Assembly (NCBI RefSeq): GCF_040115645.1
Contig: NC_089552.1
Span: forward strand, 4,650,001 to 4,714,000
Reading direction: 5' to 3'
DNA length: 64,000 nucleotides
From: Euwallacea fornicatus
Taxonomy: Eukaryota > Arthropoda > Insecta > Coleoptera > Curculionidae
Shown: positions 35,323-47,300 of the stretch, piece by piece
How the letters are laid out: each line of letters starts with the position of its first letter
Numbering within the stretch: position 1 is the stretch's first letter
Notes under the pieces: generated by a model
Seen by the model: the letters and a program-made list of their open reading frames with translations, nothing else
What the model was told of the DNA's origin: nothing
Databases searched by the model: none
Position numbers and translations under genes: made by a program

Positions 35323-38300
35323 CTAATTGTGTACTGGTGGTGCTGCCTGGCGTTCAATCTCTTCCAGCCGCGCCAAATTGGCCGTGCTGGGTAATTCGCC
35401 ACCTCGTGCACGCTCCAATAAATCGGGCGAGAACCAACGGGTTAGCTGATCGGCAGTGGTAGGGGAAAGAGGCCCTGAATGCTGCGCAGATCTCGATTGG
35501 GCAGCTTGGCGATTATCTAATAAGGTTATACTTAACCAAGGGAAAAAAATCTTATTTTAACGACATACTGTGTTGGCCTGGCATAGTATTAAGGTATGGC
35601 TGCCAAGCAGCAGTTCCCGTCTGCTGAGCCATCTGTTGTTGTTTCTGTACAACTTGAGATTGACTTTGAGCCTCTTGTTGCGACTGATTGGTTGGCTGTT
35701 GCGTGGCTGGGTTGCTAGGTCTGGCTTGGTGTTGCGCCCTCAGCTGCTGAGCGGTAGGCTGTGGAAAGGTTTGAGGATTAGGATGGGAGTACTGGGTTTG
35801 GGACGGCCCGTATTGGGATCCTGTGCAGGACATAATTTATTAAATACTGATTCAAAAATAAGTAATTTGTAAGTAGTGTAGTTTATTGAAAATCTATCAA
35901 ACCTTGAGCAGAGAATTGCTGTCCGATGGTCGCCTTCAGGTGCGCCGAATTGGATACATTTTGGTAAGTGCGTTGCGATGGTAATGGCTGCTGTTGAGTG
36001 GCTAATTGGGCAAAGAATTGATCTGGGGTTTGAGATTGATAGTTGTTTGCCTTCACAATTGGACGACCGGCTAAAAACATAATGAACGAATTGAAAGAAT
36101 AAGTCGTGCAGAATAAACTTATGTATACAGGGTTATTCACGCTATACGGCTCGGAATATTGTTGCCAAAATACGAGGTTTTCTAAAAATTTTTCTTTTGG
36201 GTTATATGGGGATCTATTATGGCTACTTTTTAAAATTATTTTCATATTATACAGGGTGTCCCAAAAGTGCTAAAAGTATCAAAGTTGTGTTTTTTTAAAT
36301 GGAACCCCTTGTATATTGTTGCATTTTTGGATTCTCCGATCAAAATAAATGTGTGTTTTAATAAGGTTTACAATACCTAGCACTTACGGTTTTTGAAATA
36401 ATTTAAATTTTGTAAAAATTTGGCCTAATTTTCATGTTTTAACCACTTAAGCAGTATTTAAGTTATGTAAGCGTAATTTACAGTGTAGTGTAATAATGGA
36501 TCATACTTTATATCCCAATCATGAAAAACTTGCCAGCTTATACAGGGTGTGCAAAAATTAAAACTATTCAAATGAGGACTTTAAGTGGCTATAACTGGAT
36601 TAATTTAAATGCAATGCCATATTTTTTAACTTACCAGGATATGTAGTTTTTAAATACCCATCGAATGGTACTAGGATGTTCATAGCTAAGTCTTCGCGTT
36701 TTTGCAGAATGCACTAAATAATGGCTCCTTGCGCCATTTGGCGTCTATTAGTTCAAAGTTCCAATGTATCTAGTTGCCTATGATATTTCAAAATATCAGA
36801 TAGTTAATTTAGTTTATTTTTTAGTTTAGTCTGCAAAGGTACTTTTTTTCTAGAGTGTGTAATGTACCCTCAGGCTACGCCTATGTCTATGCAATCCGTC
36901 CGATCATGTCCGTGATGACCATATGTTGGGAACCCATTTTCTTCCTGTAAGGGTTGCCCTGCATAAAGGAACTTTCACTCTTTTATCCTTATCAAGACAA
37001 AGGTCTAAATTCATCCATATTTGGTCAAAATCTTTACAGCTGCAATTCCCCGTAAATTCTCAATTTTTGCCTTTGTCTCAAGACACGGTTTAAGGATTTA
37101 AAAAGTTACCAACTGTGGATTGACCCTGTTAATGGGTACCGATCCCCTGATTGGGTATTTAAGCTACCCCGAATCCCATAAACTCTCTATTACTCTAAAA
37201 ATCCTCTCTAATGTCAAGATCATTTTAGTTTTTACCGATTAAGGCGTGTGTGTTATAACGAGTGCAAATAGTCAAAATGAAGATTTATCCAAAAGAAGAG
37301 CGTATTGACATGATTTTTATTCTTGGAGAATGTCATAAGAATTGTTTATTGGCTTCTCGAGTTTATGCTCAAAGATTTCCCGAAAGAAAACATCCTAAGC
37401 CAGCCGTTTTTGAGAGATTATTGCACCAGTTTCACGAGACAGGAAGTGTCAGTTATAAAAAACCGATTGCAAGAAAATCTGTCACTGAAGATGAAGAAAA
37501 TGTTTTTATGGTAGTTGGTTCAGTTATAGAAAATCCCAACATTAGTCAAAACGTGATATCCGAAGTTACTAACGTTAGTCAAGCAAGTGTTTCAAGAATT
37601 CTTAAAAAACACAGTTTTTATCCTTATAAAATCCAACTTTGCCAAGAACTTTATGGATATGATTTTGACAACCGAACTGAATTTTGCATGTGGGTGTTAG
37701 ATAAAGTGGCAGAAAATGAAAACTTTTTCGGTGAAGTATTATTTAGTGATGAATGTACTTTCCATAACAATGGTCTTGTAAATAGACATAACTTTCATTA
37801 CTATTCTGATTCGAATCCACATGAATACAGAGTCATGAGAAATCAGAATAGGTGGTCCATTAATGTGTGGGGTGGAATACTGGGCCCGTATTTAATTGGG
37901 CCGTATTTTTTTGAAGGACCTTTAAACGATGTGACGTTTCTGGATTTTCTTTGGCACCAACTTCCAGTATTATTAGAAAAAGTCCCTTTAAATATTAGAA
38001 CTACCATGTGGCTTCAATTGGATGGGGCTCCGCCTCATTATCATCGCGAGGTTCGGCAATTTTTAAATGCCAACTTTAAAAACAGGTGGATAGGAAGAAA
38101 CGGATTTCAAAATTGGCCCCCCAGATCCCCGGACTTAACTCCACTAGATTTTTTTTTGTGGGGATACATAAAAGGAATTGTCTACAATACGCCTCCAACA
38201 ACTCCACAGGATATGAAAACACGTATAAGAGACGCGTTTGAAACTGTTACTCCGCAAATGTTGTCCAGAATTAGCGGTGGTTTTGAAAAAAGAATTTGTA

Positions 38301-41300
38301 AGTGTTTGGAAATGGACGGTCGACATTTCGAACATCTGTAATAAATATTTTGTTTCCGTTTTATGTTATACTTGATATGTGATTTAGAACTTTGAACTAA
38401 AAGACGCCAAATGGCGCAAGGAGCCATTATTTAGTGCATTCTGCAAAAACGCGAAGACTTAGCTATGAACATCCTAGTACCATTCGATGGGTATTTAAAA
38501 ACTACATATCCTGGTAAGTTAAAAAATATGGCATTGCATTTAAATTAATCCAGTTATAGCCACTTAAAGTCCTCATTTGAATAGTTTTAATTTTTGCACA
38601 CCCTGTATAAGCTGGCAAGTTTTTCATGATTGGGATATAAAGTATGATCCATTATTACACTACACTGTAAATTACGCTTACATAACTTAAATACTGCTTA
38701 AGTGGTTAAAACATGAAAATTAGGCCAAATTTTTACAAAATTTAAATTATTTCAAAAACCGTAAGTGCTAGGTATTGTAAACCTTATTAAAACACACATT
38801 TATTTTGATCGGAGAATCCAAAAATGCAACAATATACAAGGGGTTCCATTTAAAAAAACACAACTTTGATACTTTTAGCACTTTTGGGACACCCTGTATA
38901 ATATGAAAATAATTTTAAAAAGTAGCCATAATAGATCCCCATATAACCCAAAAGAAAAATTTTTAGAAAACCTCGTATTTTGGCAACAATATTCCGAGCC
39001 GTATAGCGTGAATAACCCTGTATATAGTACATGTTTGGTTTAAAGCCATTACGTAGGTCGACACTTTCTAGGTATTTGCCAAAATAACATCGATAAAGTT
39101 CATTTCTTTTGCACACTTGGCGAGAATATGCTAAAAATACCACACAAAAAAGCATAATGTTACGGGTAACAAAAGACCCATTTAATGAGTGGATCGCAAA
39201 TAATGCAGAGTCATTCGAAAACTCCACTCCATTTTGTCATTTCTTTATTTAATTTGGTTTCTTTGGAATCTATAGTTCTATTACTTGCCTTGCTTCATTG
39301 GAAACGCTGGATTCCACTGTTGACTATTATCAGTAACCTGAGGTTGAGAGCGTATTCCAGTTAACGGACGTCCATGGAGTTTCATACCATTATCCGTTAC
39401 AGCCTTATTCTCTTTTCCTGGAAGATGACAAATTAAGTTATGAAAAAAATTACTTTCTTCCAGAAGGATGAAAAATATTCGCATATTGGTCAAAAAATTT
39501 AAGAGGTGTCCTAAATGCGACTTCCAATACCCATAGTGCAAATTCCAAATCATAAGAGATAAAGCATAGGTTAACGGGAAGTACAATTGCGTTTTTCTTA
39601 ATTCGAAAGTGGCTGAACCAAATCTCAACATATTATTATCTATGTTTAGAATAAGAAAAAAGGTCTATTAAATTGTTGAGTAATAAATGAGATGTTTCTT
39701 TAAAAATTTATTAGATTTTAGTTTTTTTTCTCCGATTTTCGATGTTACGCAAAGTATATGTGCTAGGTAGAGCGTTTTTCTTGCTATTTTAGATGAGTTC
39801 CATAAATACATCTTAAATATAAATAACAATATCGTATATATTCAAAAACGTATTCATCAAGGGCTAATATGAACTAACCTTCATCCTTTTCAGCAGTCAT
39901 TTTTCTCAATACAGAAGTAGGAGTAAAGGCCAACGGTGTTGGAGATGACATGCCTTTGGCTCCGACTGGATTAACTGAATTGGGAACTCCGGTTATATTC
40001 GGACTGGCGCCTCGTTGCATCTCCTGCTTCTTGCGGAAATTCTCAGTCTGTTCTTCAAGCTTCTTCTTAATTAGGGCCCTCTGCAGGATATTTTGGGTAT
40101 GAACCTGCAGTTCGCGCGGCGAAGGGATGCGCTGGTGCATGGCTGCGAAAAATAATTTACCTTTATTGCTATAATTGACTATTGACTGCATGATACTTGA
40201 CAACAAATTTTGTTTAAAATGGCTTAACACACAATTAACAACAGCAAAATATACTTTCAGCGGTAAATTTGACAAAAAATTTTGCACAAATTTATGTTAA
40301 AATTCAGACAAATGAAAAAGTAGGCTCTTGGTGCACTCACCCGGAACGGCCAGATGATTAGGACTAGTTGCCATTATCGGAGAGACACAATAAGCTGCGT
40401 GAAACAAAACCATCCAAATGAAAACAAATATCACACAACAACTAGCACAGCGTACGATTGAAACTAGACTGTTCAACCACCAATTATTGATGTAAGTGCT
40501 CAGACATCTAAATCAAGCAAACTCCTTAAAGGACGGGCAAAGAATAGATGCAACGAAATAAATGCATGTGCTTAAATTTTCTTTTTATTAATTGCAAGGC
40601 AAGACACGCAAATGAATTAGTAGAACTGAATACAAAAATATTTATAATTTAACCGCCCTCGTAATTTTTATAGTTTTCAAGATCTTAATGGGGAGTGACG
40701 AATTTGAATAATCTTGTATATCATTTTATAGACATGAGTGGAATTGTCATTGAAATTGCATTAAGCACTTAAATCTCAACATAAAAAAATTGAGAAATTA
40801 CTCACTCAATTCGTATCATTCAAAATACTTCCACTTAAAATAAAACAAAGATATGCGTGTTCTATTTTAATTCTATTTAATCCTTTTTGTCGTTTAGGAC
40901 AAAAACGACTTACCTACATTTCAGCAAACAAACAAAACTGCCAAATAAGCATTCGATTCTCTAAAAAAAGCAGATCAGGCCAACATTCAAGTGAGAAAGA
41001 GTAACATCAAACAAGAAAGCCACTCAGGGGAATGTGCTCAAGTTGAAGCCGACATACCGTTGTGCGGTAATGGAGAAACTCTCAGCTGTTGGTGCTGCAT
41101 CTGAGCCTGCTGCTGGGGAGGAAACAAGTGGTGCGACGTCATTGGGACAGGGCTCATAACCCTGGGACTAGGAATGTAATTTGAGTTACTATGAAGCTTT
41201 ACTATGGTGACGAGCATTTCGCGATGACGCGGCTGTAAGGCCGGATTGGCTATTTGCTGATAGAGGTGTTGAATTGTGATCTCTCCTCGTTTCAGACCTA

Positions 41301-44300
41301 TGATCGTATAGACACGAAAAAACTGGTCATTACTTACACTCAATAGATGACTCATTTTATTGATAGTAAAAATAAAATAGGCATGTTAAGGACTTTGTCT
41401 TAACCGTATGTTGCCTAGAAACTATTGCTAAATATAGACAACTTAGTAAATTATTTGTACCTTGTAATATAGCCTGAGCTTCGGGTCTGTTCAAAAGTTC
41501 CCTACTTTGTTGCACGCCCATATCTAGAAGAGGACTAGCACGGACATGGGAACCTGCAGGAACACCACTAGCTGAGATCAATTTTCCTATAAAAAAAATT
41601 ACGACTGGATTATATACAGCGTAAAATGTACGTTCACCAAAAACAGAAAAATAGATTTAAATTTATAGAATGACTACTCTGCACAAACTTGTTAAAATAT
41701 CTAAACTTTAGTGGAATTACTGTCACATTTATACTTATTTACCAAGCATGTCCATTTGTTTCTGCTGCAACTGCGCCTGCTGCAACTTCATCATCAAGTC
41801 GTTGGTCATTGACGGCTGTTGATGAGCATGAAGCGGATTAGAAAGATGTTGGGGTTGTGGCTGATTAATGGCGAGGGCGGCTGCTTGCGCAACCATTCGG
41901 GCTTCATCTTGTTGTTGAGAATGGTTTAACATCTGAAAGGAATCGACAAAAATCTATTGTAAAGACGATATACAGCGCGTTCCTTATTTCTATATCATAT
42001 TAAGACTGATTTATAAACAAAAATTATTTAATTGAAGCAAAGTTGGTATGTAAGATATACTTGCACTGGAAATTGTATTATTTCTGTTTACTTAGTAGTA
42101 AACTATTATAACAAATTCATGATCGTCTAGTATCTCACGTCATTTTACATTAACACCGACCTGGGCAAATTACACTTACCTCTAAAAGACTCATTCCAGG
42201 GGGTTTATTCATAGGTCCATTTTGTACTTGTCCACTGGCTTGTTGAAGCTTGAAATTAGAAACTCGAAATGAAACTCTGTGTGAACTAACTTCTATTATC
42301 TTAGATGATACTAATTATTATTGCAAAATTGGGCTTACCAGTCTTTTAAAAGCGGCAGTCATTTCCTCATCGGGTTTCTGAGGCGGGACTTTGGACTGCA
42401 CATTAGAGGAATGATCAGAGTTTGGTCTAATTTTTGCCTCTAATTCATCGAGACTGAGGATTTTGCCGCTGCCTATAGCTAAAAGAAAATTAAATAACAA
42501 AACGGAAAAGTTGTAGCATACATGTATTTAATATTTCTCTGAAAATATATGGGGTGTCCTATGTGATAATTTTTGGATAACCCGGTAATAGTAAATTTAA
42601 TAATTTTTTTGTATACGAGACATTAGAATGAGACATAATAGGAGTTAACATGTGCAAGTACTTACAAGAAGCAGCAGCCGACTTCCCGTTCCATCCTTCT
42701 GGGTGATGACCCTGTTTCCCTCTTGTCAATAGATCCATAATGTTCACTTGCTGACCTAAATTGAAATTGGACCGTTTTTTGTCGCCGCCCATCGAACCAT
42801 CCACACCACCAAAATTGTTGCCAGCAGGAGAAATGGGGGCGAAATACGTGTTCGAATCCATTGCAGGTGGATGAACCGACACTGGGATAGAACTGGATTC
42901 CGTGATATCTTTAAGAAGATCCTGAGGGAATGCTTTCATGTAGAACTGTACGAGTCAAACGAATACCTAATATTCTCTGAATGGCATATTCACAACAAGA
43001 ATTTCCTTAGTTTTCTTTATTTCGAAATATTTATTTTAAATATGAATGAAGGGGTTTTAGAATTGGCAACTATTTATTCACTTTTGTTAGAGATGGTTGC
43101 CAAGATTTTCTTGGTAATAATAAATGTTTTATATGATTTACACTAAATTTATTTGTTTTATCAGATAGCAAACCGTAGAAGAACTATTTTGTATCATGCC
43201 CAATTCTTTTTTATAAAGCATACCTTAATGATATGATTATCTTCCTGAAGAGACGACTTGCGACTTGTTCCCACTTCCTTGTTTGGGCTGTCCTTCTTAA
43301 ACCAACGGCTAAATCTGGATGTTGACTTATTGGCATCATCGTTGGCTCCATTCTATATACAAAAAATAAATATAAAATTTTCGCTAATGTATACAGAATT
43401 TTCACAATATTTTTGGAACACTGTTTAATGTTGAATTTATTGTGTCAAATTAAGATATAAACCATTATGGTTCGATAAAAATTAAAAAGTCTTAAAACAA
43501 AACGCACAAGTATAAACAGTTTACTTACAGGCAGCAATCCAGGAATGGCCTCGCCCTTTAAAAATTCATCAAAATCGAAACTATACATGGACTCGTTGCT
43601 CTGTATCTTGCTCTGGTCAGTAGTTTTTCTTTCTGACACAGGTGGCACAACTTCACGATCATTACCCTGTTCTGATCCACTGTTATCTTTCTGTTCCCCT
43701 GTCTCGGAATGGTTAATGGATGATCTAATATAAAATATATATATGCACCAGATTTTAATATGACAAATGATTTATAATCGATTCAAAAGCTTTGATATAA
43801 ATAACATCACTAAATTATTTATATCTAAAAATCTAAATCGATGTGACAAAATTATTATGAAGAACTCACCCCTCGTGTTGCGTCTCCTCGTCTTTCTCCT
43901 TGTCTTCAGCTATCGTATTCTCCTTTTTCTTGGACCAATCCTTGACACGCTTTACTCTTGATGCAGTCATCTTCCTTTTACCAGGTTTTTCTGACTCATC
44001 AAATCCACGTAACTCGATCGTATCATTTTGTGACATAGGGCCTGAAGAAAACCTGAGGGCAAAAATTATTGAAATATAATTTAGTAGTGCCTTATTGAGC
44101 GTAGTGAAGACTTAACTAACAGGTAGTAGACTAGTTAAGAATTTGATTGTTTCAACTACACACATACATATATGCTATTCCAAGTTATGAAACCTCTCGA
44201 TTTGCCATAGAATGTGGTTAGATTCGGCCTCCGAAATTCTAAATTATCTTTCTAACTTTTCCCATTCAGTCAAAAATTTAAAAGTTTAACGCATCCCAAT

Positions 44301-47300
44301 GCAATTTAAAATTTGCTGGATCTCTAACCATATTCCTTTCTCAGAAAAAACATCTACAATCCATGATCAGTCAAGATTTTCAATAAGTGGGAATATCATA
44401 TATGTATATATAGTCCTTTCTAATAAAAGGCTCTGACTTACCATTCAGGCTCATCCTCTTTGGACTCTGAATATCTGCGCCTGCTTTCAGTATACCTCGA
44501 GTTTCGTCTACCCTCCTTCTCCTTAGTCCCATTGTCGATCTCCCGACCAAAGGATCTTCTGTCTCCGTATTTCTCATCTCTCATTCCACCTCTGTCTCCG
44601 AACTTGTCGTCGCGTTCGTTGTTCCTATTCTGGAGACCTCTTCCGAAGTTGAAATCTGATTCGCCGGATTCCTTGTCACTTTCCCAAGAGTCGCGCATAA
44701 TTCGACCGCTTCCGATACGTCTGGTGGAAGAGGTAATCTCTCGCCCACCTGCTTTTTAGAGAAAAATGAATATTATTATTATACAAGTACAATATCGTCT
44801 TCTTTTTTCAAGAATTCAACACTAAACTTTTTGTGATATTTACAGTGCCATATTTAAACAAACGCTTTAAGTAAATTGTATGTAAATTATACATATACAT
44901 GGAAATTAGACAAACATATCAACTTAATGTTGGACCGAAGGTACTATTTACACAAGTTATTATATGTATAATACTATTATTACAATTCTAAATCATTCAT
45001 TTATTTAAGTCAACCAAAATTATTTTTTTATTCAAGTCCAACAACTCACCCATAAGATGAGTTGGTGCATCGCCCTTTCCACCTACAGGCTCCTTGTTCG
45101 CAGGCACAAAACATCCGGAATTGAAGCTCCGACGTTGGGGGCTCAGAACAATTCCGTCGTTCTCCTTTCGAATCCTCTCACGTGGGTCTCCTGATCGTCT
45201 CTGATCAAAAGAATTTCACCAATAGCCTCATAAACAAAAGTTCTGACAATACATACCCTATTATCTCCAATATCATTGCCTTTTCCAGTATCCGGGGTGT
45301 CAGACTTTTTCCTTTCAATGTTCCATTTCTCAGGGTCCAGGATAGAAACGCAACTGAAAATGAAGATTGAGTAATAAAATTTGGAGCAGAAAACAAACAC
45401 GGAAAATTGCGTTAATGGTAAAAAAAATGCGATGAGTTAGTTGCGCAGAGCGTGAAATTTTAATACTTACACTTCGTTGGGGTCCAGAAAGTCAGGCTTA
45501 GATTTTGCAGCAGGAGCTTTGGCAATTTCCAAAAGTTGTTCTTTGGAATACCGAATCATCTCACGAACACAAAGTATGGCTGGGTCTATTTCGCCAACGC
45601 TCATATTTTGAATGTGCTCATCTCCTGTAAAATTAAATGAAACGATGTGTTAATTAAATAGCTGATAGGCTGATAGGTAGATGGCTGGACGAAGGTTAGT
45701 GCTTGAGATTTGGCATAACATCCTTTTTCCAATGTTCTTTCAATAAATACCTCTTAAAGTTTATGTTTCATCATATATATTTGTAGAACTTATGTAACAA
45801 AGGATATAGAATTGAATTTTTGGGATAAACAAATTCTGATGTTTTAACAATTTTTAAATTTTTGAATTTGAATCTTGATGTGTTCTACACCTGAAAATTA
45901 GCTTCCTAGGCAAAAAATTAGGAACGCGTAGAAAAATACTAATATGTCCACAGTTTTTGATGAAGCATATTAATCTCTACAATGCAATGAACGTTATCAC
46001 ATTCTATCACACACTGCGCGTTATGAACATGAAATAGCCCAAGCTCTCATAAAAATGTCTTCGTCTCCAGTAGGACTAACAAAATTTTCATACACATAAC
46101 GGCTGCCACAGAATATAGCAGATCTTAACTATCAAGTTTCAGTAGGCCTTATGTTTGAGAAATAAAAACAGCTAAGAGAAGTGGTAGAGTGATCAAACAA
46201 AAATAAAGATAAAAAAGGTATACAAGTTTATTGAAGTGTCTCCAAAATATGCATTTTGACTAATTTTATCTATTATTATTAATTTTTTGGACTGTCAACA
46301 CATATTTTACCAACCCGAATTTTTTGTGGCACGTCCTTGGTCATCTATTTTTTGAAGTTGGAAATTCCTTTTCAATTTAGAAATGTATTCACCTTTTTGT
46401 ATTGTTTCCGCATTTATCATCGTTTTCCAGTTATTTACAAAAGTGACGAAAGATGTACATCATATCCCCGTAAGAAGTAGATATATTCATGTGAAGATTT
46501 TTTTACTGTGCGAAACAATTTAAGTTTGAAACGTTTGGCATTCCATGCAGAAGTAGCTACAGTGACTGTGAAATAAGTAATAAAATTATAAAATGGACAT
46601 TTGCTCGTAATATTGCTTGCATTCAAATTTCTGTTTTGTTGTTTTATTACTTACTCCATAGTACCTACTTCTTCGTAAAGGCGAAAACTATGAAACTTAA
46701 ACTAGGAAATTTGGCGCAACTACGACTTGAAGTCGTAACTTTATAACTTGTCATTTATATCACAAAAGCTTGTAATAACACTTAGAACAATTATACGTTC
46801 GAGGTATTGCTGAATTGTAAATGGGCGATATATGGAAAAATAAATTAAAATAGATCCTTTGTTGGTAGTTAATTTTTCCCAGTACTCTTCAAACAAATGG
46901 CCCTTTTACAATTCGTTCTTATTTGTTTAATTTCTCATGATTTAAAAGAAATTGAGACAATACGTTCTAAACGCAAACAAATACGTTATTTTACCTTTAA
47001 TTTAGGGCAAAAATTATTTTAGGTTTTTTGGAAGGCTTTTTGACCTAATTAACAAATTAGAATAAAGTTAAAATAGCAAATCTTGTTTGTGCCTAGCTTC
47101 ATAAGGGGAATTCTTAAGCTAGATTTATAAGATATGCTGTTCCCGTTCATCGTTTGCTCTAGATTGGTTTTCTCGCTTTGACACTATAGTTTGATATGTG
47201 TCCCTCTTGTTCGACTTTTTCCAACAGGAATAATGGCAAGTGAACGACGAGCACAATAATATTTTAAAATTTCGTTTAACGACACAGAGGTAAACATGGC

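Larger units (their letters stand above)
36252..38896. mobile_element. Middle layer: spacer-less palindromic element (291-bp arms)
   Basis: Ends start CAGGGTGTCCCAAAAGTGC at 36252 and mirror at 38896, flanked by TA (36250-36251, 38897-38898). Arms 36252-36542 and 38606-38896 are both 291 bp and match essentially base for base. Removing the inner mariner and one TA leaves the centre AGCTTATATAAGCT. It therefore looks like a fold-back MITE that had no internal sequence before the mariner entered. Confidence 0.85.
36126..39022. mobile_element. Three-layer nested palindromic transposon, outer layer
   Basis: In the intron between 4E-T exons 17 and 18. Outer ends start CAGGGTTATTCACGC at 36128 and mirror at 39020, flanked by TA. 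The outer arms are 36128-36251 and 38897-39020, 124 bp each, with equal length and no gap by eye. Removing everything inside plus one TA leaves TTTTCATATTATA joined to TAATATGAAAA, a palindrome without spacer. There is no coding sequence in this layer. Confidence 0.85.

Noticed and set aside
35531..35568. A 38-nt final intron in 4E-T ending at TTAAG
   Set aside because: It breaks the reading frame with an immediate TAA. The next acceptor (TTATTAG, intron 52 nt) restores the conserved LTRWFSPDLL end.
35883..36245. 120-codon minus-strand frame continuing past 4E-T exon 18
   Set aside because: Only 35903-36070 is exon; the rest is intron and the outer arm of the nested transposon, mirrored at 38850-39227.
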